Origin: Chitinophaga pinensis
Lineage (GTDB): Bacteria > Bacteroidota > Bacteroidia > NS11-12g > UBA9320
Direction: 5' to 3'
DNA: 9,737 nt
Assembly (NCBI GenBank): GCA_945890595.1
Contig: CAMDCQ010000078.1
Span: forward strand, 1 to 9,737
The notes under the pieces are model-generated. The model made no database searches, was not told where the DNA came from, and was given only the letters and a program-made list of their open reading frames with translations. Made by a program: the position numbers and the translations under genes. Of the stretch, positions 1 through 6,533 are shown piece after piece; positions within the stretch are counted from its first letter, which is position 1; each line of letters starts with the position of its first letter.

Positions 1-184
1 TGGTCTTAGCAAGCGACTCTACTTCGCGTTTATCTAAACCCTTACGCATCCGTGTGCCGCCACCAGCAGCGCCGTTTCTAAGAGAGTTAATTACTACCCA
101 TCCTTCTGCTTCTGTTTCTGAGTCTTTCCACTCAAAAACGATTTCAGGCTGCTTATTTTCGAATTTTTTTAATAAATTTTCCAT
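1..184 (-). CDS. Glu/Leu/Phe/Val-type amino-acid dehydrogenase, N-terminal fragment (runs off window)
   Basis: The first 61 codons of a gene reading leftwards out of the window are visible, starting at the ATG whose complement is CAT at 182-184. The peptide begins MENLLKKFENKQPEIVFEWK and then has WVVINSLRNGAAGGGTRMRK. The glycine-rich GAAGGGTRMR stretch and the following GLDKREVESLAKT resemble the substrate-domain start of the ELFV dehydrogenase family, which deaminates glutamate, leucine, phenylalanine or valine oxidatively with NAD(P). The catalytic lysine and the Rossmann domain lie outside the window, so substrate cannot be decided; leucine or glutamate dehydrogenase are both possible. 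The start lies only 5 bp after the anmK stop with no promoter between, so the two are probably cotranscribed. No Shine-Dalgarno sequence precedes the ATG, which is usual for Bacteroidota. Confidence 0.8.
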   Translation of the reverse strand, partial: MENLLKKFENKQPEIVFEWKDSETEAEGWVVINSLRNGAAGGGTRMRKGLDKREVESLAKT

Positions 185-189
185 TTTAT

Positions 190-1281
190 TTATACTAGGT
201 TAGAGAAATCTCCATAAAGGCTTCCAGATACTGAACTTTTAGTTGCTCCGGTAGCTACGTTAAATACATTTACTTTATTCTGCACGCGTAAAATTCCGAG
301 TAAGGCAAATGCTAATGCTTCTTTAAAATCCACTATTGCATCATTTGGAACGATTACTTCTGCATCGGTATGACTACGTATATGTGAAATCAATGCTTTA
401 TTAAATGCCCCTCCTCCAGTGATGTACACCTTTTTGCCACTTGGATCGCCGCTGCTTAAGTCATCTATACTTTGACCTATTTGCTGAGCTATATGATCGA
501 CGAGTGTTCTCATTTTGTCTTCTTTGCTTGCTTCACTGCTTCGCACTCTATCCCAAAAATGGGTACTAATCCATTCTCTACCCAAAGATTTAGGCGGCTC
601 ATAGCTGTAGTATTCTACACTATTTAGCTCTTCCAGTAACTCATAATCTACAAGTCCACGTTCTGCTATTTCGCCATCTTTATCAAATTCTTGATCAAAT
701 TCACGCGCGATTCTGTTTAGTACAATATTGCAAGGCCCTACATCATAAGCTACTCTGCTTCCGTTGATATCTGCACTAATATTAGCAAAGCCACCTAAGT
801 TCAAGCACATATCATATTCCCCAAATAGCATTTGATCTGCCACCCCTACCAGAGGAGCGCCTTCGCCTCCTAAAATAACATCTAAAGCGCGAAAATTAGT
901 CACCGTAGGAATACCTGTAAATGCATATATACTATTTCCGTCACCTATTTGAACCGTAAGATTATTTTCCGGTTGATGAAAAACAGTATGCCCGTGAGAA
1001 GCAATAAGATCTGCTTTCAAGTCATTTTCAGTTAAAAACGATTGGATACCTTCGCCAATAAACTGTCCGTAGAATCTATCCGTTTTGTGAAATACCAACG
1101 AATTTTGATGACGTAGTTTAGAAAGTCTAAGTCTCCATTTTTCTCCATAGGTTATGGTTGTTGCCGCATTTATGGAATAATTCCATTTACCCTCGCTTAA
1201 TTCTTCAAGAGTTACATGAGCGATATCTAACCCATCCATAGACGTGCCGCTCATTACGCCTACTACATTGTATTTTCTCAT
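190..1281 (-). CDS. anmK: Anhydro-N-acetylmuramic acid kinase
   Basis: AnmK is a cytoplasmic enzyme of cell-wall recycling. It opens the 1,6-anhydro ring of anhydro-MurNAc and phosphorylates it with ATP to give MurNAc-6-phosphate. The 363-residue product is close to the E. coli length (about 369). Visible marks are the N-terminal GVMSGTSMDGLD (residues 8-19), SHGHT (95-99), GGEGAPLV (138-145), NLGGFANIS (161-169), then YDVGPCNIVLN (179-189), whose D180 aligns with the catalytic aspartate of the family, and the C-terminal ITGGGAFN. The family more often reads GQGAPLVP where this protein has GEGAPLVG, a mild departure. The start at 1281 is firm because the family begins within a few residues of GVMSGTS. 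It is the first gene of a leftward unit with the dehydrogenase, driven by the promoter at 1358-1388, which predicts a leader of about 70 nt. Confidence 0.95.
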   Translation of the reverse strand: MRKYNVVGVMSGTSMDGLDIAHVTLEELSEGKWNYSINAATTITYGEKWRLRLSKLRHQNSLVFHKTDRFYGQFIGEGIQSFLTENDLKADLIASHGHTVFHQPENNLTVQIGDGNSIYAFTGIPTVTNFRALDVILGGEGAPLVGVADQMLFGEYDMCLNLGGFANISADINGSRVAYDVGPCNIVLNRIAREFDQEFDKDGEIAERGLVDYELLEELNSVEYYSYEPPKSLGREWISTHFWDRVRSSEASKEDKMRTLVDHIAQQIGQSIDDLSSGDPSGKKVYITGGGAFNKALISHIRSHTDAEVIVPNDAIVDFKEALAFALLGILRVQNKVNVFNVATGATKSSVSGSLYGDFSNLV

Positions 1282-1310
1282 TTTCTCTAAAACTTTAATT
1301 TTAAGTGTTT

Positions 1311-1324
1311 GATTTTATAAAATC
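1311..1324. repeat. Perfect 14-bp AT palindrome in the anmK leader
   Basis: GATTTTATAAAATC is its own reverse complement. It lies about 30 bp upstream of the anmK start, inside the predicted leader and downstream of the promoter box at 1358-1365. It could be a small operator or simply chance in AT-rich DNA, since short AT palindromes are frequent here. Confidence 0.3.
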
Positions 1325-1357
1325 CCTCCCCTCTAATACTACATTAGATTCCGAACA

Positions 1358-1388
1358 CAAAAGTAGAATTAATTGGCACATCTGCAAA
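1358..1388 (-). promoter_or_regulatory. Bacteroidota-type promoter for anmK
   Basis: On the minus strand the sequence reads TTTG (1388-1385), 19 bp of spacer, then TACTTTTG (1365-1358). This fits the Bacteroidota primary sigma consensus, TTTG near -33 and TAnnTTTG near -7 with a spacer of about 17-23 bp. Transcription should begin near 1350-1353, giving a leader of about 70 nt before the anmK ATG. It is the only promoter in the window with both elements intact. Confidence 0.6.
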
Positions 1389-1398
1389 GCCCAATTAA
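1369..1398. repeat. Inverted repeat TTAATTGG-N14-CCAATTAA over the anmK -33 region
   Basis: TTAATTGG at 1369-1376 and CCAATTAA at 1391-1398 are exact reverse complements. They are spaced 22 bp start to start, about two helical turns. The repeat covers the -33 element and the spacer of the anmK promoter and lies in the divergent region between anmK and the 1474 gene. The geometry suits a dimeric repressor, but no regulator gene is present in the window, so an operator role is inference. Confidence 0.4.
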
Positions 1399-1457
1399 CG
1401 CTGGTTCATTAAATACTAGCATATGCACATTAAAATCAATTATACAGGCAAAACACA

Positions 1458-1465
1458 TAATTTTG
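1458..1465 (+). promoter_or_regulatory. Candidate -7 box for the gene at 1474
   Basis: TAATTTTG matches TAnnTTTG exactly and ends 8 nt before the ATG at 1474, so transcripts would start almost at the start codon. No TTG is seen at the expected upstream distance, so the -33 half is missing or divergent. The box lies downstream of the alternative ATG at 1423, which supports 1474 as the real start. Confidence 0.4.
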
Positions 1466-1473
1466 TCCAACCA

Positions 1474-2511
1474 ATGAGACAAATCCTAGGATTACTTTTT
1501 ATAGGTGTTTTTTCACGACTTGTGGGCCAAGACACCACTGCCTTTGTGAACGAAGCACAATTCGGAATTAGCTCGTTTATTACCTTATCGCCGTTTACTG
1601 ATTACAAAAAATCACCTGTGGGAGTTGGTGCAGACTTATTTTACAACCACCCGTTTAAGTCAGCTTACATACAAGGAAAAATCGGGTATAAACGTTACCA
1701 GTATGTGTTTGATAACCGTAAGTCGGTAACAGAAGACATACATCTTGTACTTTCTTACCAATACTCCATACCCAAAGCAACAGGTGTATGCGTAACTGCA
1801 GGATATTCTCCTGCGTTTATCTTTAACGCTACCAACAGATTTATGGGTAAGCAAGATTCCATTGCCACGGTAACGTATACCAAACAGCTAAAAAATAGAC
1901 TTTCTCATGGATTATACCTTGGTGTATCCTTGCAAAGTAAGAGCAACAGCTCTTTTGATATTGGGTATTCGCATATCCTAAATAAAACCATTACCAATGG
2001 GTTTTACGACGCTATACCCAACCATATTACCTTTGCCTATACAGTCAATTTTAATAAGAAAGGAAAAGCGAATGTAAATACAGCGCAGGCAAGGTCAACA
2101 CTTACCAAACTCAAAAACGACACCTTATATTTTATCAATAAAAGCTGTGCTACTGATTTTAGCAACGCTCAACTCGACTCACTCTTAGCTGCCAACTATA
2201 AATACTCTGCCTATAAAGTACTTGACGAGCAATACATAAATGCCACCAGCAAACAATCCAATGTGCTTCATTTTGCAATTATTGGTAATCATTATGCTGG
2301 ATATGGTGACCCATTGACCACCGGTATTTACTTGTTAGACGGTGAATTAAAAAGCACCGAATTTCCCTATCCATACCACACCACAAATCCTAAAAACGGA
2401 AATGGGTTTTCCAAATGTATTGGCAGTCTAGAAAATGCCGCGGCACTTATCCGCGTTTTTAATAACCGATTAAATTTCGAGCCACTTTCACCCATAAATC
2501 CGTTACATTAA
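1474..2511 (+). CDS. Exported protein, probable outer-membrane beta-barrel with extra C-terminal domain
   Basis: I do not recognise this gene. From the ATG at 1474 the 345-residue product starts MRQILGLLFIGVFSRLVGQD, a short type I signal peptide with cleavage likely around residues 18-20. An in-frame ATG at 1423 would add 17 polar residues before this peptide and hide it, so 1474 is preferred. Residues of about 27-193 alternate polar and hydrophobic or aromatic residues in short strands separated by turns, ending ITFAYTVNF, a strand with aromatic residues as in small Bacteroidota outer-membrane barrels. Residues of about 205-345 form a second region rich in Tyr and Asn with no clear strand pattern and no known motif. 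The FKBP isomerase gene follows after 31 bp on the same strand. A surface or porin-like role is inference from the pattern alone. Confidence 0.75.
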   Translation: MRQILGLLFIGVFSRLVGQDTTAFVNEAQFGISSFITLSPFTDYKKSPVGVGADLFYNHPFKSAYIQGKIGYKRYQYVFDNRKSVTEDIHLVLSYQYSIPKATGVCVTAGYSPAFIFNATNRFMGKQDSIATVTYTKQLKNRLSHGLYLGVSLQSKSNSSFDIGYSHILNKTITNGFYDAIPNHITFAYTVNFNKKGKANVNTAQARSTLTKLKNDTLYFINKSCATDFSNAQLDSLLAANYKYSAYKVLDEQYINATSKQSNVLHFAIIGNHYAGYGDPLTTGIYLLDGELKSTEFPYPYHTTNPKNGNGFSKCIGSLENAAALIRVFNNRLNFEPLSPINPLH

Positions 2512-2529
2512 AACTTTATCCTTAATTTA

Positions 2530-2537
2530 TATATTCG
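2530..2537 (+). promoter_or_regulatory. Weak -7 box before the FKBP gene
   Basis: TATATTCG differs from TAnnTTTG at one base and ends 5 nt before the ATG at 2543. No -33 TTG is seen. It may add to read-through from the gene upstream, whose stop is 31 bp before this start. Confidence 0.3.
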
Positions 2538-2542
2538 CAGTC

Positions 2543-3217
2543 ATGAAAAAATTGATTTTACTTACGCTTACCGTGTTACCTTTTGTAAGTGCCAAAGCGC
2601 AACATTCTCACACATCTATGAAAAACTCCATTGACAGCATGAGTTATGCCGTTGGTTTAAATATAGCTTCAAGCTTAGTAAACGGAGGAATAGACACCTT
2701 AAACATGAATCTATTTATGGAGGCTATACAAGATGTGATGGTATACAATCACGCCAATATGGAAGGACAAGTTGCCAATCAAGTAATCAATGAATATGTA
2801 AGCAAAGCACAAGCAGAAAAAACGAAATTAGCAACTGCTGAAGGTGAAGCCTTTTTGCGCGCAAATGCAGCAAAGCCAGGAGTAAAAAGTACTCCAAGTG
2901 GTTTACAATATAAAGTCATTACTAAAGGAAATGGCCCTATACCCGTTGACGGTCAGCAAGTAACTACCCACTACAGTGGCACACTGGTTAATGGTAAAAA
3001 ATTTGACAGTAGTTACGACCGCGGTGAGCCGGCTACTTTTGGGGTAAACCAAGTAATAAAAGGCTGGACAGAAGCATTAAAAATGATGCCAGTAGGTTCC
3101 AAATGGGAGCTTTATATTCCGTATGATTTGGCTTATGGCGACCGAGCAATGGGAGCTAATATCCCAGCTTATTCTACGTTGATATTTACCATAGAGTTGA
3201 TAGAGATAGCACAGTAG
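2543..3217 (+). CDS. Periplasmic FKBP-type peptidyl-prolyl cis-trans isomerase (FkpA/Mip-like)
   Basis: The 224-residue product catalyses cis-trans isomerisation of proline bonds and helps exported proteins fold. It begins with a signal peptide, MKKLILLTLTVLPFVSAKAQ, with AKA as the probable cleavage motif after residue 19. Residues of about 25-110 (SMSYAVGLNIA and following) resemble the helical dimerisation region of FkpA and Mip proteins. The FKBP domain spans about 117-224. Expected active-site residues are present: Y144, F154 and D155 in GKKFDSS, F166, V171, I172 and W175 in VIKGW, Y198 in LAYGD, and F215 in LIFTIEL. There is no lipobox cysteine, so it should be soluble in the periplasm. 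It follows the beta-barrel gene by 31 bp, and a shared role in the envelope is plausible. Its stop is only 6 bp from the stop of the convergent ATPase gene, with a T run but no stem between them. Confidence 0.92.
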   Translation: MKKLILLTLTVLPFVSAKAQHSHTSMKNSIDSMSYAVGLNIASSLVNGGIDTLNMNLFMEAIQDVMVYNHANMEGQVANQVINEYVSKAQAEKTKLATAEGEAFLRANAAKPGVKSTPSGLQYKVITKGNGPIPVDGQQVTTHYSGTLVNGKKFDSSYDRGEPATFGVNQVIKGWTEALKMMPVGSKWELYIPYDLAYGDRAMGANIPAYSTLIFTIELIEIAQ

Positions 3218-3223
3218 ATTTTT

Positions 3224-4381
3224 TTACACCAACTCCATCAACTCAGCCACACTCACTACTTGCACATCTTCGGTAAGCGGATAGCCGCGAAGAACGGGTG
3301 CTACAATGTAGTTTTTGGGTGCTTCCAAATCTTGTTTGGCCGTGGTAAATGACTTGGTTGTGCTTGGTGTGCTACTCAACTTTACTTCTATGCTTATTGC
3401 AGGTTTTCCGCCTTCGGTAATTACAAAATCCATCTCCGTTCCGTCAGCAGTTCTATAAAAATAAATTTGGCTAGCATCTACTTTAGTTAGCAACTGATTA
3501 AGAACATAATTTTCGAATGATGCACCCACAATTGGATGCCCAAGTAGCTTGTCATAGGACTTTATATCGAGCAGTGAATGCAATATTCCAGTGTCTAAAA
3601 CATATACAATGGGCGATTTTACCAATCGCTTTTTACCGTTGGTGTGATACGGTTTTATCAAGTGAATGAGAAATGCTGCTTCCATAAAATCGAGGTAATG
3701 CCGCACCGTGGGTGCTGACAAACCAATGGATTTTGCAATCGTAGAAATGTTGAGCAATTGTCCGTTTTGGTACGCAATTATTTCCCAAAGCCTTCTAAGA
3801 GTTACCGGATTGGCATTAAGCCCAAGCATGGGTAAATCCCGCTCTAAATAGCTACGAACAAAACTGCCACGCCAAAGCAGAGCTTGTTCATCGTCATTGG
3901 CCAGAAACGAATTAGGAAAACCTCCTCTAAACCATAATTTATCGTGCAAATCGGCACCTACTTCCTGCAAACTAAACGGATACATTTGGTGGTAAGCCAC
4001 TCTGCCCGCTAAGGTTTCTGAGCTGTCGCGTATGAGCTCTGGTGATGCCGAACCCAACAAGATAAAACGAGCAGGAACACGGTGTTGGTCTATAAGCGAA
4101 CGAAGAATAGGAAACAACGCTTTTTCACGTTGCACTTCGTCTAGTATCACGCATTTATCTTGATGTTGTTTTAGGAATAGTTCTGGATTTTGCAACTGAG
4201 CTCTGTCAGAAGGTAGTTCTAAATCCAAGTATATGGCTTCTTTACCCAGTTGGCCAATGAGCTCCTTAGCCAAGGTAGTTTTGCCAATTTGGCGAGCACC
4301 CACGAGTACCAAAGCAGGAAACTGTAGCAACAATTTTTTAACTGTAATCAGCGAATCTCGTATAATTGGATCATCCAACAT
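3224..4381 (-). CDS. AAA ATPase with C-terminal DUF4143 domain
   Basis: This 385-residue product belongs to the large family of stand-alone bacterial ATPases with an AAA_14 domain followed by DUF4143. Their cellular role is not established. Walker A is GARQIGKT (28-35), Walker B is CVILDE (77-82), and LLGSASP (108-114) fits the sensor-1 strand. RSYLERDLP (176-184) marks the junction to DUF4143. A winged-helix-like segment follows near 211-240 (NISTIAKSIGLSAPTVRHYL). The C-terminal part carries FYRTADGTEMDFVI (308-321) and IEVKLS (331-336), the D...ExK arrangement of a PD-(D/E)xK-like fold. All key residues are intact, so it is probably functional. The start at 4381 fits the family N-terminus and sits 5 nt after a TATATTTG box. 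It stands alone, convergent with the FKBP gene, and no partner gene is adjacent. Confidence 0.9.
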   Translation of the reverse strand: MLDDPIIRDSLITVKKLLLQFPALVLVGARQIGKTTLAKELIGQLGKEAIYLDLELPSDRAQLQNPELFLKQHQDKCVILDEVQREKALFPILRSLIDQHRVPARFILLGSASPELIRDSSETLAGRVAYHQMYPFSLQEVGADLHDKLWFRGGFPNSFLANDDEQALLWRGSFVRSYLERDLPMLGLNANPVTLRRLWEIIAYQNGQLLNISTIAKSIGLSAPTVRHYLDFMEAAFLIHLIKPYHTNGKKRLVKSPIVYVLDTGILHSLLDIKSYDKLLGHPIVGASFENYVLNQLLTKVDASQIYFYRTADGTEMDFVITEGGKPAISIEVKLSSTPSTTKSFTTAKQDLEAPKNYIVAPVLRGYPLTEDVQVVSVAELMELV

Positions 4382-4386
4382 CCCCG

Positions 4387-4394
4387 CAAATATA
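4387..4394 (-). promoter_or_regulatory. -7 promoter box directly before the ATPase start
   Basis: On the minus strand TATATTTG, a perfect TAnnTTTG, is followed by CGGGG and the ATG at 4381. With only 5 nt between, the transcript should be leaderless or nearly so. No -33 TTG is seen 17-23 bp upstream. The box overlaps one copy of the ATTTGCGGGGAT motif that recurs at 4428-4476. Confidence 0.5.
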
Positions 4395-4427
4395 AAATTA
4401 TATTTTTTAATATACGGTAATATTTAC

Positions 4428-4476
4428 AATTATCCCCGTAAATTAAAAGTATTTGTTTTGATTTGCGGGGATAATT
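4428..4476. repeat. 16-bp inverted repeat of a motif also found at the ATPase start
   Basis: AATTATCCCCGTAAAT (4428-4443) and ATTTGCGGGGATAATT (4461-4476) pair over 16 positions with one T/G mismatch (a wobble in plus-strand RNA), around a 17-nt loop. A third copy of the core, ATTTGCGGGGAT on the minus strand, covers 4391-4380 and includes the first two bases of the ATPase start codon. No copy is seen at the 3' end of the ATPase gene. The site lies 47 bp upstream of the ATPase start. It may be a regulatory palindrome for that gene; it lacks a T run on either side, so it is a poor terminator. Confidence 0.55.
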
Positions 4477-4483
4477 TATATTT

Positions 4484-4600
4484 CTATTTGTTTAAGAAAC
4501 TTTCCCAGCTTTTGTAGTATACGCCTGCATCTGTTCCTACGATTACTTTGTTACCTATAGCAAACACAAAAAGCACTTTCTCTTTCGTGCTATATATTGA
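4484..4600 (-). pseudogene. Orphan C-terminal gene fragment
   Basis: A 38-codon open stretch on the minus strand ends at TAG (4486-4484) and is closed upstream by TGA at 4603-4601. It reads like the end of a real protein: KEKVLFVFAIGNKVIVGTDA, then GVYYKSWESFLNK. It has no ATG. The V-GTDAGVYYKSW pattern loosely recalls the last blade of a BNR or Ycf48-like beta-propeller, but I do not recognise the family. A terminator lies only 26 bp upstream, so the rest of the gene is not present here. It is best explained as a remnant left by deletion or rearrangement; a chance open frame is the alternative. Confidence 0.35.
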
Positions 4601-4626
4601 TCACCAAATGTCCCAAAAATTATTAA

Positions 4627-4656
4627 AAAAAGGCAAGTATCTCTACTCGCCTTTTT
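4627..4656 (-). terminator. Rho-independent terminator of the fad operon
   Basis: A 13-bp stem (4627-4639 with 4644-4656) closes on a 4-nt loop. On the minus strand it reads AAAAAGGCGAGTA, loop GAGA, TACTTGCCTTTTT, with one G-U wobble, and the T run continues to seven. The GAGA loop has the stable GNRA form. It lies 87 bp after the fadE stop and points in the right direction. The A run on the other side makes it potentially bidirectional. Confidence 0.85.
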
Positions 4657-4679
4657 GCTAATCTTTACTTGGATGTAGT

Positions 4680-4730
4680 TGTTCGTGTCTCCACGAACAC
4701 ATCGCTCTAGTCCGTGTGGATACGAAATCC
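4680..4730. repeat. REP-like cluster of short palindromes after fadE
   Basis: GTTCGTG (4681-4687) and CACGAAC (4692-4698) form a perfect 7-bp hairpin, or 8 bp with the flanking T-A pair, around loop TCTC (GAGA on the minus strand, the same loop as the nearby terminator). It is followed by GTCCGTGT (4710-4717), a near-copy of GTTCGTGT (4681-4688), and by GGAT-N5-ATCC (4718-4730). Compact GC-richer palindromes just after a stop codon are typical of REP-type dispersed repeats. No transposase is in the window, and copy number elsewhere cannot be seen. Confidence 0.4.
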
Positions 4731-4742
4731 TTCTACGCCACC

Positions 4743-6533
4743 CTAAAAACAATACTTGTTTTCAGCAATGAGCAAAGCGGCTACTTTTCTACGTAATGCT
4801 ATGGTATCGGTAAGTGGGTATTTGGTAAATCGCTTAATCCCCATATGCATCATTACTAGCATATCGTCTTTTGCAAACGCGCTAATTGCGTGCTTACCCG
4901 AAAGATAGCAACGTTCCATAGCGTCATTCACATAACATTTAGTCATCGCAATTTGACCTGCTGTTGCCTCCTCTCCTTGTTGTTCTATCAGTTTCTCGGT
5001 ACGCAAAATGGTACTTTCTGCCGTAAATACATCCAAAGCCATATCTGCCAAGTTCATAAGTATTTCTTGTTGCTTTTCCAATTCCATCATGTACTTCTGA
5101 GCTGCTGCTCCTGCAGCCATAAGTATTGCTTTTTTGGCTTGACGAACCGCTTTTTTGTCCTCATACAAAGGACTTCCGTCTCCATCATCTCCAAAGTCTG
5201 GAATTTCCATCAATTCTTCTTGTATTTTCATGGCAGGTCCCATTAAGTCGATTTCGCCTTTCATTGCTTTCTTCAAAAGTTGACCCACTGCAAGCATTCT
5301 GTTAATCTCGTTGGTTCCTTCGAAAATACGGTTGATACGTGCGTCTCGGTACATGCTTGCTACGGGATATTCCTCTGAATAACCAGTCCCTCCAAAAATC
5401 TGAACTGCCTCATCAACCACGTAGTCTAGTGTTTCTGAACCTAATATTTTTAACAGTGCGCACTCAATACTGTACTCTTCTGCTGCAATTAACTTCCCTT
5501 CCACTTTGGTTTTTCCTTCTGCGACAAGTTCCGCTATTTTATCGGTTATTAATCCCGAAACTCTGTAGGTTGCGCTATCGGTAGCATACGTTTTTATAGC
5601 CATTTCTGCCAGCTTATGCTGTATAGCACCAAAACTACTTATAGCAACACCAAACTGCTTACGTTCATTGGCATAATTGGTCGCTATATCTATGCTTTTT
5701 TTACTTCCACCCATAACCATCGCGCACAGTTTATACCTTCCTATGTTAAGCACATTGAAAGCTATCTTATGTCCTTTTCCAATTTCGCCTAGCAGATTAG
5801 ATTTGGGTACACGTACGTTATCCAAAAAGACTTGTCGTGTGCTGCTTCCTTTAATACCGAGCTTTACTTCTTCATCTCCTAAGCTTAAACCAGGAGTTCC
5901 TTTTTCTATGATAAAAGCGGTAAACTTATCGCCATCTACCTGTGCAAAAACCGTAAAAAGATCTGCAAATCCCGCATTCGTGATCCACATTTTTTGTCCG
6001 TTAATAACCCACTCATCTCCATCCAATACCGCTTTAGATTTAGCCGCTAAAGCGTCGCTTCCACTATCTGGTTCCGTAAGACAATAGGATGCTTTAATCG
6101 TTCCGTCGCCTAGTCCGGGAAGGTATTTTTTCTTCTGTTCCTCGGTACCGTAATATAAGATGGGAAGTGTACCTATGCCCATGTGTGCTGCCAAAGCCAC
6201 ACTAAAACTTTGTGTTTTACCTAGCTCCTCGCTGAGTACCGACTCCGTATTGAAGTCTACTGACATACCCCCAAATTCTTCGGGTAAAGCTGCACTTAAA
6301 ATACCAAGTTCTGCTATTTTATGCATTAACTCTGGCACCAAGTCTGGATTTTCCAATTGCTTATCAATTTTTTCACGTAGGGGAGTAACTTCTTTTTCCA
6401 AAAAATCTCGTGTCATATCACGAAACATTTTTTGTTCTTCATTTACTTGCTCGGGTATGAATGTGCTTTGGGCAGTTTGCTCTTTGATAAGGAATTCACC
6501 TCCTTTTAGGTTGTTATTTCTTTCTGTTGACAT
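4743..6533 (-). CDS. fadE: Acyl-CoA dehydrogenase, long form with C-terminal extension
   Basis: The enzyme carries out the first oxidation of fatty-acid beta-oxidation, acyl-CoA to trans-2-enoyl-CoA, using FAD. The 596-residue product has the family order: N-terminal helical domain (about 30-145), middle beta domain with YCLTEPDSGSDA (150-161) and WITNAG (183-188), and C-terminal helical domain with ANERKQFG (288-295), QIFGGTGYSEEYP (378-390) and RIFEGTNEI (402-410). E405 in FEGT aligns with the catalytic base of MCAD and VLCAD. Residues of about 430-596 form a further helical extension, as in very-long-chain-type enzymes and in Bacillus FadE. The start at 6533 is supported by KGGEFLIKE, typical of Bacteroidota homologues, beginning a few residues in. 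It lies 18 bp after the four-helix-bundle gene and is the last gene before the terminator at 4627-4656. Confidence 0.93.
   Translation of the reverse strand: MSTERNNNLKGGEFLIKEQTAQSTFIPEQVNEEQKMFRDMTRDFLEKEVTPLREKIDKQLENPDLVPELMHKIAELGILSAALPEEFGGMSVDFNTESVLSEELGKTQSFSVALAAHMGIGTLPILYYGTEEQKKKYLPGLGDGTIKASYCLTEPDSGSDALAAKSKAVLDGDEWVINGQKMWITNAGFADLFTVFAQVDGDKFTAFIIEKGTPGLSLGDEEVKLGIKGSSTRQVFLDNVRVPKSNLLGEIGKGHKIAFNVLNIGRYKLCAMVMGGSKKSIDIATNYANERKQFGVAISSFGAIQHKLAEMAIKTYATDSATYRVSGLITDKIAELVAEGKTKVEGKLIAAEEYSIECALLKILGSETLDYVVDEAVQIFGGTGYSEEYPVASMYRDARINRIFEGTNEINRMLAVGQLLKKAMKGEIDLMGPAMKIQEELMEIPDFGDDGDGSPLYEDKKAVRQAKKAILMAAGAAAQKYMMELEKQQEILMNLADMALDVFTAESTILRTEKLIEQQGEEATAGQIAMTKCYVNDAMERCYLSGKHAISAFAKDDMLVMMHMGIKRFTKYPLTDTIALRRKVAALLIAENKYCF

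Noticed and set aside
1423..1473. Upstream in-frame ATG at 1423 as start of the beta-barrel gene
   Set aside because: It would put 17 polar residues in front of a clear signal peptide, and a TAATTTTG promoter box lies between it and the ATG at 1474.
3224..4476. DUF4143 ATPase with its repeats as a transposon or a defence cassette
   Set aside because: The repeat is on one side only, no transposase or second defence gene is adjacent, and family members commonly stand alone.
4555..4752. 65-codon minus-strand frame after fadE
   Set aside because: It overlaps the fadE stop, runs through the REP-like hairpins and the terminator, and has no protein-like features.
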